Origin: Helochares maculicollis
Taxonomy: Eukaryota > Arthropoda > Insecta > Coleoptera > Hydrophilidae
Reading direction: 5' to 3'
Length of the DNA: 37,963 nucleotides
Assembly: GCA_033557835.1 (NCBI GenBank)
Contig: JAWQRO010000490.1
Coordinates: 1-37,963 of the forward strand
Both the position numbers and the translations under genes were made by a program. Under the pieces are notes generated by a model. That model made no database searches. It was not told the origin of the DNA and saw only the letters and a list, made by a program, of their open reading frames with translations. Positions 11,559 through 23,927 of this stretch are shown here, piece by piece. Each line of letters begins with the position of its first letter. The first letter of the stretch is position 1.

Positions 11559-14468
11559 TACAGTTTGCTTCAATTACTTAAACTACTACTTAGAAACTCT
11601 AAGTCACTTACGATATGCACTTGACAAAACACCGACCGACTACCAGTTCCTGCAGGTCTTCTTGCAAGCAACATTTTTACCTAAATATTATTGACATACG
11701 TTTTAATCACATTTATTCATTATTTGTATCAAGATGTGACCATTAACTGAAAAAACACAAAGCGGTGTAATAATTATAGTTTGACAAAACCGTGACATCT
11801 TTGCATGTTCGACATCAATATGCAATCGCTGTGTGTTATAAATGAGAAAGAAAAAATAGAGTATCAAAGTAATCGATTAAACTCGGAAAATTATATAAAT
11901 TTACAGAAACCAATTACCAATGTTTACATTATACTAGTATTCTTATATGTGCAAATACAGCATATAAAACCGCAGACAGAAGTAACTTTACCGTAAACTT
12001 TACTTAATGAGAAATAGCCATTTTATTCGACATTAAATAATTGTGCTGGTTTTGTATTATTGTTCTGAAGGTATCGTTTTAGTTATTCGGCTCAAGTTGA
12101 GGACTTTTTAGCTCAAGCAATTGCAAAAAATGTGTTCAATTTCATATAAACATTTCGAAAAATTTAATTTTCTAAAATTGCCTCAATAACCAATCTATCT
12201 TTAAACAGATGGGTTTTTAAGCAAATAAACTACTTCTTTGTTATTGAAATCTAAATTTTAGGCCAATAACTTTATCTTAGTCCTATTATTTTAAAACAAA
12301 ATAGTTATATAAACAATAAGTGATTCATATAACTAAATAAGAATTCTTATTTCTCCAGCGATCAATCTTTAAACTTCTCCAAGTTGTTCATCTGTTGGTC
12401 AGGATATTTGTTTGATTTTTAATTACCTTCGATTCAGTCATATTAAAACTGGAGCGAATTAATTCAGTTTAACTAATATTAAATTTGAAATGCAATTAAC
12501 ACTCAAGTACTAAACTGCGCTTACATCATTGTTGTATTTACTCACATTTACATGTTACAATCATGCAAACAAACTCATATTTTGTTATTCTATATTATTG
12601 CATTATTTAAACAGATCAACAGGCTCAAATTTGCTACACTCCCTGCATAAAATCGACTGGTTTATTTGTATGTTATCAAAGGTCGTAGACGTTTGAGGCA
12701 CTTTTTTTAAAAGTAAATTAGGAATAGTTACCGACACCCAACATTAGCATAAAATTGAAATGCAGACAAGCACCATTTCTGGATCCTGTTAGCTCGTAGC
12801 TCGGACTTGTTTGTAGGTTTATATAAGAGCAAGAAATGTGTTTGTCAACTTTCATTCAGTCTATCTGTAAATACTCGACAATTGCCTTTATTAATGGCTA
12901 ACTCAATTGGTATTTGTTCACATAGAGTTATAAAAAGTCCATTGCAGTGAGCCTTTAATTTCCTTTAAATATCCATTATTCGATTACACTTTTATAAAAG
13001 ATATAAAATCCCAAACTGACAGTCAACTTTTTGATATACAAGAGATTTGTCTAAATAAGTACATTTCAGAAACATTAACCAACAAAATTCTGGCGAGATT
13101 TAAACCAAAACATTCTTGCTAGTGAGAAAATTCCAGTTCGTGCTGCACCATTAATGCAACTCTCCCCAAATCCGGCCATCTCAAAAAGGATATGAATCCT
13201 GACTTGGAAATTTAAAGTCTACCGTTAGAGTTTCCAGTGGCCGCAAATACCTCCACATACACTGATAAGTGTGTTTAAACCTCAACCGCACGAGGTTTCA
13301 TTATTCTTTACTTCGTTCTAGAGAAATATCGCAGAGGCAACATTCCAAAGTGTAATGGCAGGAGCAGGAACAGCAGCCAATTCCGACGGAAACCTAATTT
13401 CGCTCGACTGAGACAAAACCCCATATTTCCTGCTACATTTCTTGATTGAATGATATGAAAGCCGAGTGTGTGCGGCCGCAGTTGTTGCTGCTGGCAGAAA
13501 CGCGACTCCACTACACCAGCTCCTGGATTCTAAGGATTTCCTAGGATTTGTCTTATTACAGACGCTAGAATGTGATATACATATGACTTATGTCAGTTGC
13601 GGAGGGATTAGCCAGCACCGCCTACCTTCACGTGTAGCTGGAAATATTCTTCTTCATAAGGTAGCTCTCCAAATATTCTTAAAATTTTATTTATAAATTG
13701 TTGTGAAATATACAGACGGAAATAAAAGCAGCATCTACGTAAAAATGCGTCCCCAAATTCTGTCGTTTTTCCTTCCGTTTATAAATCATGATATTTTAAT
13801 AAAACCTTGACCTTTTCAAGTCTGGATTCCTTATGTGTATTCGCTTGCTTGAATATTTTATCCAGCTTAGCCTTCCCTTAGAAATGCACAACGCTTACCT
13901 GGAAGAGAAAAAAATTGTTAGGACCAAACAGAACAAAGAATTTCATTTGAAGAAGAAATATGTATTATGATAGCCGTGCTGTAAAGCACAACGCGTTACA
14001 TAATTGTGACCATATTACAATAAAAGTTGCTCGAACTCCATTACAGGAAACGTTTTGAAATTTTCCGAATCACCAGGCCTTAAGACACAAAAGGCAAAAT
14101 TGCCAGATGTTTGAATATTTCGGGGGTATACAAGGGGGATAATTACGCGATTTTCTTACACTTGGCCAACTTAGGGGAGAGAAACTTGTATAAAATCTGC
14201 GCCACAAAGCATTTCAAAAGGTAGCATCGCTCAATGCTGAGTTTCGTTTCTACCTCCGTTCAAACTTTCCCGAGCTTAAGCATTCCCCGAAAGTCCTTTA
14301 ATCCAAAAATTCGCTAATTCGAACTAATGGTCGTCAAAACAGTGGCGGAAAATAACGACCAAAAAGCAAATGAGTCGACCTCGCCGAGTCCGCATCACCT
14401 GTTAATCCCGCCAAGTGTAAGTCGAGGGGAAGAGTGCTCTCGACAAAAGAGTAATTGTTCAGAAACCA

Positions 14469-14489
14469 CTAAAGTGACTACCACTTTAG
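14469..14489. repeat. Short perfect inverted repeat
   Basis: CTAAAGTG and CACTTTAG are exact reverse complements separated by ACTAC, in a GC-richer block. Confidence 0.7.
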
Positions 14490-15618
14490 AGTTTCGACGT
14501 TAAAAACACTCAGGGAATGACCCGGAATATAGATTGTAAGTTTTCTCTCTCCCCTGCAAATTTAACCAAAAATTGAATCACCTACCCCTTGATAAAAATC
14601 AATAGAAGTATTGCAATTATTTTAAATGCCTCCATTTGGAAGCGATTGGCTCACTCTGCCGCTTTGTACATTCAAATTTTGTTGGGGTAGTTACACTTCT
14701 ACAGAGCACCGGAAAGACAGATTTATGTGGAATCTTAAACGAATGCGATTATGTGTTTACTTTGCCGCCCCGTAGGAGCCATCAAACTTTCAGGGGCTTA
14801 AAGTACTCGGTCTGCAGTAGTTAAGGCTTATTTTCTAATCAACATTATTAAAAATCATGTTTCAAATAAATAAATCATCCAATTACATATGCAACACTCA
14901 CGCGTGTAACAATAAACCGAAATTTTAAAGGTACAAAAAACATAATTAAAATATCTGTTGAATTCAACGAGTTCAAATAATGTATGTACAGCTTCTATAA
15001 ACTTGTTTTTGTAAACAATTTGTACATATAAGTTTGCTCTCGCATAATTTTTTAGACATTTTAGGAATAAACGGGCTTTTCAATTGCAGTTATTCACTAT
15101 AATGGATAATTTATAAGTACGCAGACTTTAAATTAATTTCTCAAAAACCAAATGCAGCCAAAATATTAATTAGCATCGTTTCGCTTAGTAAAGGCAGATT
15201 AAAATTTCGCAAAACTATGCTGAATATATTTAACAAATAAAACAAATACAATTAAAGCTTGAAGAGTTTTTCACTTAGTGTTAAAAGAAAAGTTTTAATT
15301 TACTCCTGCATTTAATTTTTATCCTTTCCGCAAATAAATAAAACAGCTAAATCCACCCTGCGATGAAATCCCTATTTCGGTTTAATCCCACGAGTTCTCG
15401 ACCGTTACAACTGAACAAAACTAACAAGTAGCACCGATAAAACGTGACATTTTCACACAGGGTCTGGTCGCGACCGTTTTGTTTGCGTTGGTTTCCGCAT
15501 GCCAGGAAAGAATCACATCACACGAGCAAAAGGAAGATATCGATAGCATCCCATTGCGGCCATTGTGTCCACTACACATGATCTTTCTGCCAGAGGCAAC
15601 GTTCATCCTCGGATCAAA

Positions 15619-15646
15619 AGGGGTGTAGTACTCGTACTACACCCCT
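15619..15646. repeat. 28-bp near-perfect palindrome
   Basis: AGGGGTGTAGTAC (15619-15631) and GTACTACACCCCT (15634-15646) are exact reverse complements with only TC between them. It sits in a GC-richer block, 13 bases upstream of the ATG of a 61-codon minus-strand frame (15421-15606) that I cannot identify. Confidence 0.9.
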
Positions 15647-17494
15647 ACGTCGGTGGCGCCATATGTTGTTCACTCGTAACTCACAAGTGTCATAGCAATT
15701 GGTAGAGTTGCCGTGTAATATGTGCGGGGGCTCTCGACATCATGTCGTTAATTACTGTTGTGTGAGGGGGGAAAACTCGGGGGCCGCTGAGAGATGGCCG
15801 AGAAAAGGGGGGTTGCTAAAGCCGCCCTAATGTATGTTGCGTGATGTCTAAATTTCAGCGCAATGAAAAACCTGGGTCTGATTTATGGGGGCTAACATGA
15901 TGTTGAAAGGCCGGGAGTGGCTTTTTCAACGTTTTTAATTCCCCAATATCGATAAAGTTACATCAGATAGGTTCAAATATATGTCAGAGTGTTAAGTTGA
16001 CACGGTCAAGGCTTTGGCTTGGCGATTTTGACTTTTGTAAGCACCTATGGACGAAATTTCTTTTGAGTAATCAACTCACCTGAAATCTAGCAAAATTCAT
16101 ACTGAATATTTAGCGCTAACTTTAGACTTTTGACTTTAGAAATTAGAGAAATTGTTGCATTTCCCAAAAATTTGCCAGTTAAAATTAGGCGTTCTGTGTG
16201 TTCGCTCAATTATAGTTTAGAATTGTGTTTAGAAACAAACATAATAAAGAAAGAGAGCCTTGCTTGAAATTCCATGCAATTATTGATCATTTGTAAGCGC
16301 ACAATGAAATACAACATTATTAAGCGAAATACCAACACAATAGCTCTACATAATATTGCATTAGTCCATTCATTACAGAGCAATCTAAAAACCACTCATT
16401 CCGTTTCCATACGTACATATTCTGCAATTAGAGGAATCTAATTTGCTCGCACTGCTTAGTAATATCGATTTGTGTTACGAGACTAGTTTAACTGCACTAT
16501 CGTGCAACCTTTCCTTCCCGAGTTATTTAATTACACCATTGAAATTTAACGCTAGTTTCAAAGTTTATGGAACTCATTTTACATTACACTTCTATTCAAA
16601 AACTATTCAAAACATTTTTCAGCGGAAAACTATTTAAAGCGAGATAAAATAGAAACATGGCTTCATGGAATACACGAGCTTAAATACGACGTTATCTATT
16701 CATTACCTACAGGAATAACTCCTAGTCAATGTGCAAAACTAGTATTTCTCAGGTAGCAATTTGATCAATTTTGTGCAAATATTTCAGAGATACAAATGAA
16801 CTATCATTACAACGCACTGTTTTGGTTATGCTTGGCAGTTTTATTTGACTTTATTTTCGGTGATTGCACTTTTTATACCGATCTACCAAACAAGCAACTT
16901 TTTATGATAGTTTTTACTATGACGATTTATTCTTTCTTGTTTTTAGTCTAAAAATGACATTACAATTACGCTTATGTTATGGACTTGCCTTTTTGATTTT
17001 AATAATCTGGTACTAATATCTCTTCTCCTAGATAACGATATGACTTACTTTGATTCAACTAAGTTACTGTTCATAGATTTAAAAACACTTTTAATATGTA
17101 CTAATGTTTCTGAAGTAAAATCAAGCTCCACCTTAAAAGTTAAGGAAACAGTAAGGATATAAAAGGTTTGTTAAAATTGTTATAAATGTAGTACTTTAAC
17201 AAATCGAATACATGGAACTATATAACTGTTATTGAATACTTAATAGTATTATAATGTCGAATATATGATGATAATATAGAGTACGCTTGAGCAATACGAC
17301 AAATCTTATTAAACCAATAAAAGGCAGCAACATTTTTAAACGAAAACCGAACAAGTTAAGCGAACTAAAACAACGACGAATATTTTATTGCAGGTGTCCG
17401 GCTATCGAATCTTGTTTTGTGCACGGCGAGGAAACTATCTGAAACTTTGTTAAACAAAATTCTAAACTGTATCGTCCAATTTGTGCAAAAGTTT

Positions 17495-17530
17495 GCCACC
17501 AAACTTTGTTTTGCGCTTGTTTTGTGAATT
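17495..17530. repeat. Short inverted repeat
   Basis: AAAGTTTG and CAAACTTT are exact reverse complements around CCAC, flanked by loosely complementary GCAA and TTGC. It would form a small stem-loop. Confidence 0.55.
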
Positions 17531-19494
17531 GACGCTTTCAATAGGAAATAGGAGAATTTGCATTTTTCTGGCGGTCTGCACTCTGTTGACAATAGAACCA
17601 CGCAAAAACTTTTGCTTTTCTAAAATTGAATATTGCACTTTGCTGTGTAGTGGTTTCTGTGTAATCATTCTGTCGATGTAGTTCTAGCGGAAGATTAATT
17701 TTTCTGACTATTTTCAAACGACAGGTTTTTAAATACTTTTAGGTTAATAAAGTCATTAAGTCGACGTTTTGAAATTGTCCATCCTACAGGAAATAACAGT
17801 TTGGCTTCAGTTCAATGCAAAAGTTCTGTTTTATTTACTTTGATGATTTATTGTTTGTCATTAGATATTTTTCGTCCAAACTGCAGGGATAAATATTAAT
17901 GTATGTATGGTATTGTGACTTGTATAATTTTATTACTTTTTCCAATTGATGTTTAAGTTTATCTGTGGTTTTTACGAAAGTATCAACATGTGTTAAAACT
18001 TATAGCGATCTATACTTATAGAAAATATATTTATCAAGGAAGTAGGTTTCCTTACTTCTGTTTTCTAGTACCCTCAAAATATCTAGAGGCGGTGCAATCA
18101 ATGGCTTTATAACAATTTATTACTCAGAACTACTTTTTGTTTCGAGTCCAAGTCAATTAACCACAGGAGCGGCTACAAACAATGGTTTGATTGTTTTTAC
18201 TATTTTATTTTTAAATCGAGGTAAAAGAGTTATAATTGTGTTTTTATGATAATGTATGTAGCTTATAACTGACTACTGAAGCAAATAATTGGGATATAAA
18301 TAACTTTATAGCATCCTATTCCTTGTAAGTTTGTCAGTAAAATAGTCAGTTCAAAGGATATGAAAAATATATTGAATAATAAGAAATATGCTTTGCTTAT
18401 TATTATTGAAGAAATGCTACGTATGTGTAAGCACGTGAATTTCGGAAGGTAATGTATAGAAGATATAGCTTGTTTTTGGGGGTTTATTTTCAAACTAGAT
18501 CGTATATTTGCTGAACGCAGAATGACAGTGTACAGTAACTGAAGACAATGTTTTGCACCCTTCACTTATAACTTGATATGTAGTAAAATTCAGAACAACT
18601 TGCTAATAAAACTCATAATAGTATTAGAACTGCAACACACCAGAAAGAAAATAATGCAGTGATGTTGAGTTTCTCTTTTTGAAAATGATGCTAATGTAGA
18701 ACGTTTCACGGGTTTGCCTTAAGTTTTTAGACTATAAAGGATAACTGCGCATTTTATATTTTTAGAACCAAGGCACAAAAAAACAACGTTCTGTATTTTT
18801 ATTTCTGCATACTGTCGCCAAATTGCAAGAGAGAAAGATTTTCATCAAAGTACACATTTTCTATTTCAGGTTAGTACATTGGTATTACAAAATCCATTTA
18901 TATATGGTTCATAATGGCTACTAAGAATAAATAAAATCAAAGCTGTTTTTTTAATATCTCATACCATTTACAAAAAGTTATGCATAAGTCTAAAAACTTA
19001 ATATTGCTATATATTGTATGTCTTTTCGTGTTTGTACTCTAGTCTTATTTAGATTAACTACATCCAATTTGTTTAAACTTTTTTCCTATTCCAAGTAATG
19101 TGTTTATTGTAATGTTTTAAGGCATAAATCTATAGTATTGTTTAGAATAAAAACTCCGAATTAGTACATAATATTAAATGATAACCAAGCTCCTCCGAGG
19201 AATATCCTTATTAAACTAGTGCACAATATCAAAGTTTTGATTTGCTACGTGATATATGATTATCTCCTCAACGAGCATATGATGATACCACTTCACTATT
19301 GCATGCATAAACAGACATTGAGAAATCATACATGCCAAACTCCTTATAAATCAAAAAATACTGAATCTTGAAACATTTCATAAATGTTATTAAAACTTGC
19401 TTAATTGACAAAATAAAACACAAACCGCTAAATCACGCCAAATTCTCATTGCACATTTCCAAAATGTTGGTAACCAAATCGTACCGATAATGTA

Positions 19495-20684
19495 CCAGGA
19501 ACCCAAAGCGCTATTTTTTTGGAAAGATTGCCCACTACAAAACGTTATATTCGTTTTAGTAGTTAGCAGCATACTTCTTTTTTGTGTTTAAAATATCGAA
19601 TTTTGAGCCAAATAAAGAGTATTTGCGGCATGTAATGATTTTTTGTTCAATCAAAAGAAAAGAGCATCGAAAAGTCATCGAATTCTTGCAGTGGCTTACG
19701 GCAATCTCGCTCAAACTATCATGACTTGTGAACGCTGGTTTTAACGTTTCAAAAGTGGCGATTGCAATGTTATTGACAAAGAACGTGAAAATCGACCAAA
19801 AATTTTAGAAGACCACGAATTGCAAGCATTATTGGACGAAAACAATATACAACACACAACAAATTATAGCGGAGCAGTTGAATACCAGTCGACAAGCCAT
19901 TTTTGATCGCCTGAGAGCCACGGGGAAGACTCAAATGGTTGGAAAATGGGGTCCACACAAACTGAACGAACGACAGATGGAAAAACTGTGTACAAAATGC
20001 TACATTTACGCCACAAAAAAGGAATTTCTTGCATCGGGTTGTAGCTGGCGATAAAATATGGATATATTTTGAGAATCCCAAACGTAGGAAATCGTGAATA
20101 ACGCCAGAACAACCATCAATATCGAGTATAAAACCGGATATTTTTGGTAGGAAAACAATGTTATGTGTGCGGCGGGATCAGTAGGGAGTAGTGCAATACA
20201 AGCTTCTCCAACACAGCGAAACAGTTAATACCGTTCGCTATCGACAACAAATCAATTTAAATCACATATTGGTCGAGAAACGTCCAGATTGGGCTCGAAG
20301 ATACGGCAAAGTCATTTTGCAGCATGACAACGCTTCTCCACATTCAGCCAAAGTGGTCAAAGAAACGATTTCTGCGCTTGTTTGGAAACTCCTACCCCAC
20401 CCGCCCTATTCGCCAGACCTGGCGTCTTCAGATTATCACCTCTTCTCAACGATGGGATACGCACTAGCTGAGCAACACTTCAAGACTTTAGAGGATGTAC
20501 AAAAATGGTTCGATGTATGTATATCAATGAAAGTTTTTTGGAATGGTGTCCATAAATTGCCCGAGAGATGGATAAAGTGTGTAAAAAACGAGGATGAATG
20601 CTCTGAATTCAAAAGATTTTGCCATTGTCCTGAAATAATTGCGTATTTTTCATGAAAAACGACATTTTAAAGTTGCGCACCTGA
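19495..20684 (+). mobile_element. Decayed mauritiana-type mariner, nearly full length
   Basis: About 1.19 kb, the usual mariner size. The left end is CCAGGAACCC after TA at 19493-19494. The right end AAGTTGCGCACCTGA reads TCAGGTGCGCAACTT on the other strand, which aligns with the left end over CAGG and the following C.CAA positions, as expected for degraded terminal repeats. The right-hand TA duplication is not visible, so the right edge is uncertain by a few bases. It encloses a transposase pseudogene. Confidence 0.75.
19592..20655 (+). pseudogene. Mariner transposase pseudogene (mauritiana subfamily)
   Basis: The reading frame is recoverable from FEPNKEYLRHV near the start, through SHRILAVAYG, TCERWF, FKSGDCNVIDKE and a linker WGPHKLNERQME, to VAGDKIW (first catalytic Asp), LQHDNASPH (second Asp), HPPYSPDLASSDYHLF (third Asp) and LPERWIKC near the end. 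The last two Asps have 34 residues between them, the DD34D spacing. The presumed start codon is ATA. There are stops after TCERWF, after NPKRRKS and in the segment CVRRDQ-GVV. Small frameshifts occur near 19860 and 20035. The longest uninterrupted part is 20191-20655, the C-terminal catalytic half. All three catalytic Asps survive, although the gene as a whole is dead. Confidence 0.88.
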
Positions 20685-22551
20685 TTGAAGTTTGCAATTT
20701 GGTGACACCCAAAACGATGATACTTGTAGCCGTTGGCGTCAGTAACGTCGTTTGTACGAGTAGATTGTGAAAATTATAAGTCCGTAGCTGCTGGTTCCAA
20801 AATTGGATATGATCATCCTTTTTTGACAGGCCCATCAGGTTTTTTTCTAGACATTTATTATGTTGAGTAAGTTGATTGCGGATCCCTAGTTGTAGTTTTT
20901 GGGTGTATTTTTGGGCTAATCAAAGACCCGACCGAGTATATTAGCGGTTATTTTTGGCCAGCCTGATTTTGTGTTATCATATTATCTGTGATGGTTTTGC
21001 CAACATGATTTTTTATTCTTTTTGTATGTAATTTATATCTCAACATTTTTTAAAGTATATTTATTATTTAGTATTCTATTACAGTTAACTAGAAAGATAG
21101 TTCTGTTTTGTACTTCTACCTACATCTTAGCGCAGCACTCGCCCAAGTCCAAGGCTAGAATTTAATTTATAGTATATCATATAACACCGCAAAGTAAGCG
21201 ACTTTTTTTTAAAATATATTTCAAAACACCAAAACTTGAGATAAAACTTTTATCCCTTAAGAATCTAAATCTATTGCTAAGTGTGTTAATCCTTTGTAAC
21301 CTTCTTAATAATAGTGACCATATACTATAAAAAAAATTGTAAACTATACATTTACAATTGAAGCACATCTGTCCAATTCGATCACGTCCTACATTTCCGC
21401 TGAAACGCATTCCAAAATTTACGCTACATCTACCAAATGATGCAAAGATACTTATGATTGCAGGAGGGCGTCCTCATCAATTTGAATACACATCGAGCAA
21501 AATTGAAATTTGTGTATGAATTAGCATGAATGAATATTCAGAGTCGCTTACTGCAAAGTTTTACATCAAACTGGGACTTAACTGTGCCGGTTATATCCTA
21601 TTTAATAATCATAGGCGATTTGAATTTGTTATCCCATAAATGCTATTATTACGAGAAAAACTACTTATTCTCCAAACGAAACGACTTAACTAATCCCCGC
21701 GGATTCTTGCCTTGCAATCTGAAAACAATGGAAATATCCATGCAAAATATTTATATAAGCCTTTTTATGTGTGCAAACCAGGCCTGGCATACGTATTCAT
21801 GCCGTGGCTTATCGCATACCTCGTCTAAATGCACAATTTACTTGTCAACAAAGCTGTCGGGTTGGTTTATTATTTTAATTTTGAATAAACCAAAAGTGAC
21901 ACGTGAAACAAAACCGATTTAATAAACCATCGATTTTGCATTTCAAAGCGGCCTGCGTTTCTCTTCCACGCGCTAACATAATTGAAATTTACCAAAGAGC
22001 ATTTCAATTTAATTTCATTTAGCACCGATTTGCACAATGCACGGTGAAATCATCGGCGTTGGAGCATCAGAGAATTAAATATAAAAACTGTTTCACAACG
22101 TTGAATCCGTGACGTTTACATTCTCTGCTCGGGCGATTTCAAACGCAATTTAAAATTTTATACCTCCAGGATTTAAGTAATAGGAAAGCCTGCGTTATTT
22201 TCCTTGCTGCCACAAGATTATCGTAAACGAATGTATTCTTCTAAAATCTGATTGAACAACAGTATTCTGCTCTTATTTTGATAATTTAGGAAATGTAGAT
22301 TTTGATTTGTAAATTAAATTCTGCAGTTCCCTAATACCGTTGAAGCAGTAGCTCAAACTGTACTCGCAGAGCTATGAGCGATACATAGACAGAGGAGTGA
22401 GCTTGAAGTGGGTAGAGTTGAATTAAAAGTAAAAATAGAGACATTTAGCCAATGAAATAACACTTATTCGAGCTCTATTTACAAAATCTCTGCAAAAAAC
22501 CCTGATACGGGAAGTTTAACCTGTTGCCATAAAAAATAAAGACCGGCTTAA

Positions 22552-23031
22552 CGGTTAGAGTATAAATGGATTAAACGTTTAAGGGAATCTGATAAACTCA
22601 CCCCAGTTAAGCTTTGGTATTGGGCGGAAGAAAATAGCGCGAATGAACAAGCCGACAACCTTATCGAATGCCCGACACCCCATCCCGCAGAAGGATTGAA
22701 AGAAGGGGTGGAAATAGTACACAAAACGCACGTCACACATGAAATTGGAGAAAAGCCCATCGCTGACTCATCGCATTGTCACTCGTTTAAATGTAAAATC
22801 GTTTACACACTGCGAAAATGGAACGAAGTAAATGAAATCAAATTAGGATATGCTAAAAGTGCGTCCGGAAGGGGCATTTACTTACATTTAGCTGAAATAC
22901 TGCGTCTCATGTTTCTAAATTATACTTTATGTTATAAAACGAGTACGACCGTTCGACCTTTTGAAGAGGGCGGACATATTGGGTGCAAGAAAAAAGGATC
23001 TCATTCGTATGTAAAGCGCTTTCCGTATTAG
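22552..23031 (+). other. Unidentified 160-codon open stretch, possible RNase H-like relic
   Basis: The frame is open from a TAA at 22549-22551 to a stop after 23031, with no ATG near its beginning. Residues about 24-42 read VKLWYWAEENSANEQADNL, which loosely resembles the C-terminal RNase H signature of non-LTR retrotransposons (V.L.WVPGH.GI.GNE.AD.L) with about two residues missing. The rest (Cys/His-poor, Lys-rich) shows no match I recognise, and the upstream RNase H motifs (YTDGS type) were not found. It may be a retroelement fragment or chance. No function is claimed. Confidence 0.2.
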
Positions 23032-23172
23032 TTTACTATAGTTTCCCCGAAGTGTGTATGAGTAGGCGCACCTTTAGAGGCTTAAATAGAAGCTTTATCT
23101 TCTTAAGAGCTAAGATCGTGAATTGTGAACGGCAGGGGGTAAGCGAATCCCACGATCGGATGAGAAAATTGG

Positions 23173-23209
23173 ACCGCTTAACTCCAGATGGAATTGCCCA
23201 ATAAGCGGT
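23173..23209. repeat. Short inverted repeat
   Basis: ACCGCTTA at 23173-23180 and TAAGCGGT at 23202-23209 are exact reverse complements with a 21-base loop, in a GC-richer block. Confidence 0.6.
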
Positions 23210-23927
23210 TAACGCCAGTACGGATCATACGACAGGGCACATCGTCGCCGGTTGGTATTTAAGCCGGGGAACTTTTTTTATTTACAACTTGAAAAACTTC
23301 GGCGGGACGATCGTTTGAATAAATTGGCCGGAAATTACATTTACATTTGCGGTGTAATATGCCGACGGAGTTATGGTGTATAATAAAGAAATTTTCTTTT
23401 AATCCGCGTTCCGGAAGGCTTCCCTCTGTTTAAAAAACCGACGGCAATTGAGAAAAATGATGACTCTCATCGCAATTAAGTGGAGAAATTTATTCGTTTC
23501 TTTCTCTTCGAGCTTTTTTCTTTTTTATAAAGTAATAAAAATTTTAAATTATTACCATGCGGTACAAGAAAGATAACGGAGGCGTTATTATTGCGAGATG
23601 GGGTGCTGTTAAAGGTTGTCGGAGGGTTGTTTGTTACCGGCGAGCTAGCTATTAGTTTCCGGCCATGGATATCATAAATTTAAAGTTGTTCTCAATAATC
23701 ACTTTGAATATTTCTCAAATAATAATTTGCACATTACAGGCTTAAATGTTCCCTGTTCCCAAAAATAGCAGTGTCTTAAGCCTAAACTACATTTCAGGTA
23801 AAAAATGTACATAAACCATGATAAAAACTTACAAGGAAATGCAGTTTAACTTCAATTAAAAACGTTTCTGAATATTTCTGTAATGTGTGGTATTTTCTTA
23901 TATGAGTAGATATATATATATAAATCC

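Larger units (their letters stand above)
11561..19492. other. Long interval without recognised genes
   Basis: Nearly 8 kb of non-coding DNA, mostly AT-rich, with GC-richer unique blocks at roughly 14,220-14,530 and 15,350-15,960. Three short inverted repeats are listed separately. Open frames are short, overlap on both strands and show no domains. No transposon ends were recognised. It could be intronic or intergenic and may hold regulatory DNA, but nothing in the sequence proves this. Confidence 0.5.
20685..23927. other. Interval with no confident gene
   Basis: About 3.2 kb. It contains one 160-codon plus-strand open stretch (22552-23031), listed separately, and GC-richer DNA at 23,040-23,460. 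An 8-bp inverted repeat ACCGCTTA/TAAGCGGT lies at 23173-23209. No other structure was recognised. Confidence 0.45.

Noticed and set aside
15421..15606. 61-codon minus-strand ATG frame next to the 28-bp palindrome
   Set aside because: No signal peptide, membrane segment or recognisable motif, and too short to support as a gene.
17365..17681. Overlapping open frames on both strands
   Set aside because: Mutual shadows in non-coding DNA with no protein-like features.
21530..21922. 130-codon plus-strand frame
   Set aside because: Low-complexity composition with no recognised motif or plausible splice context; consistent with chance.
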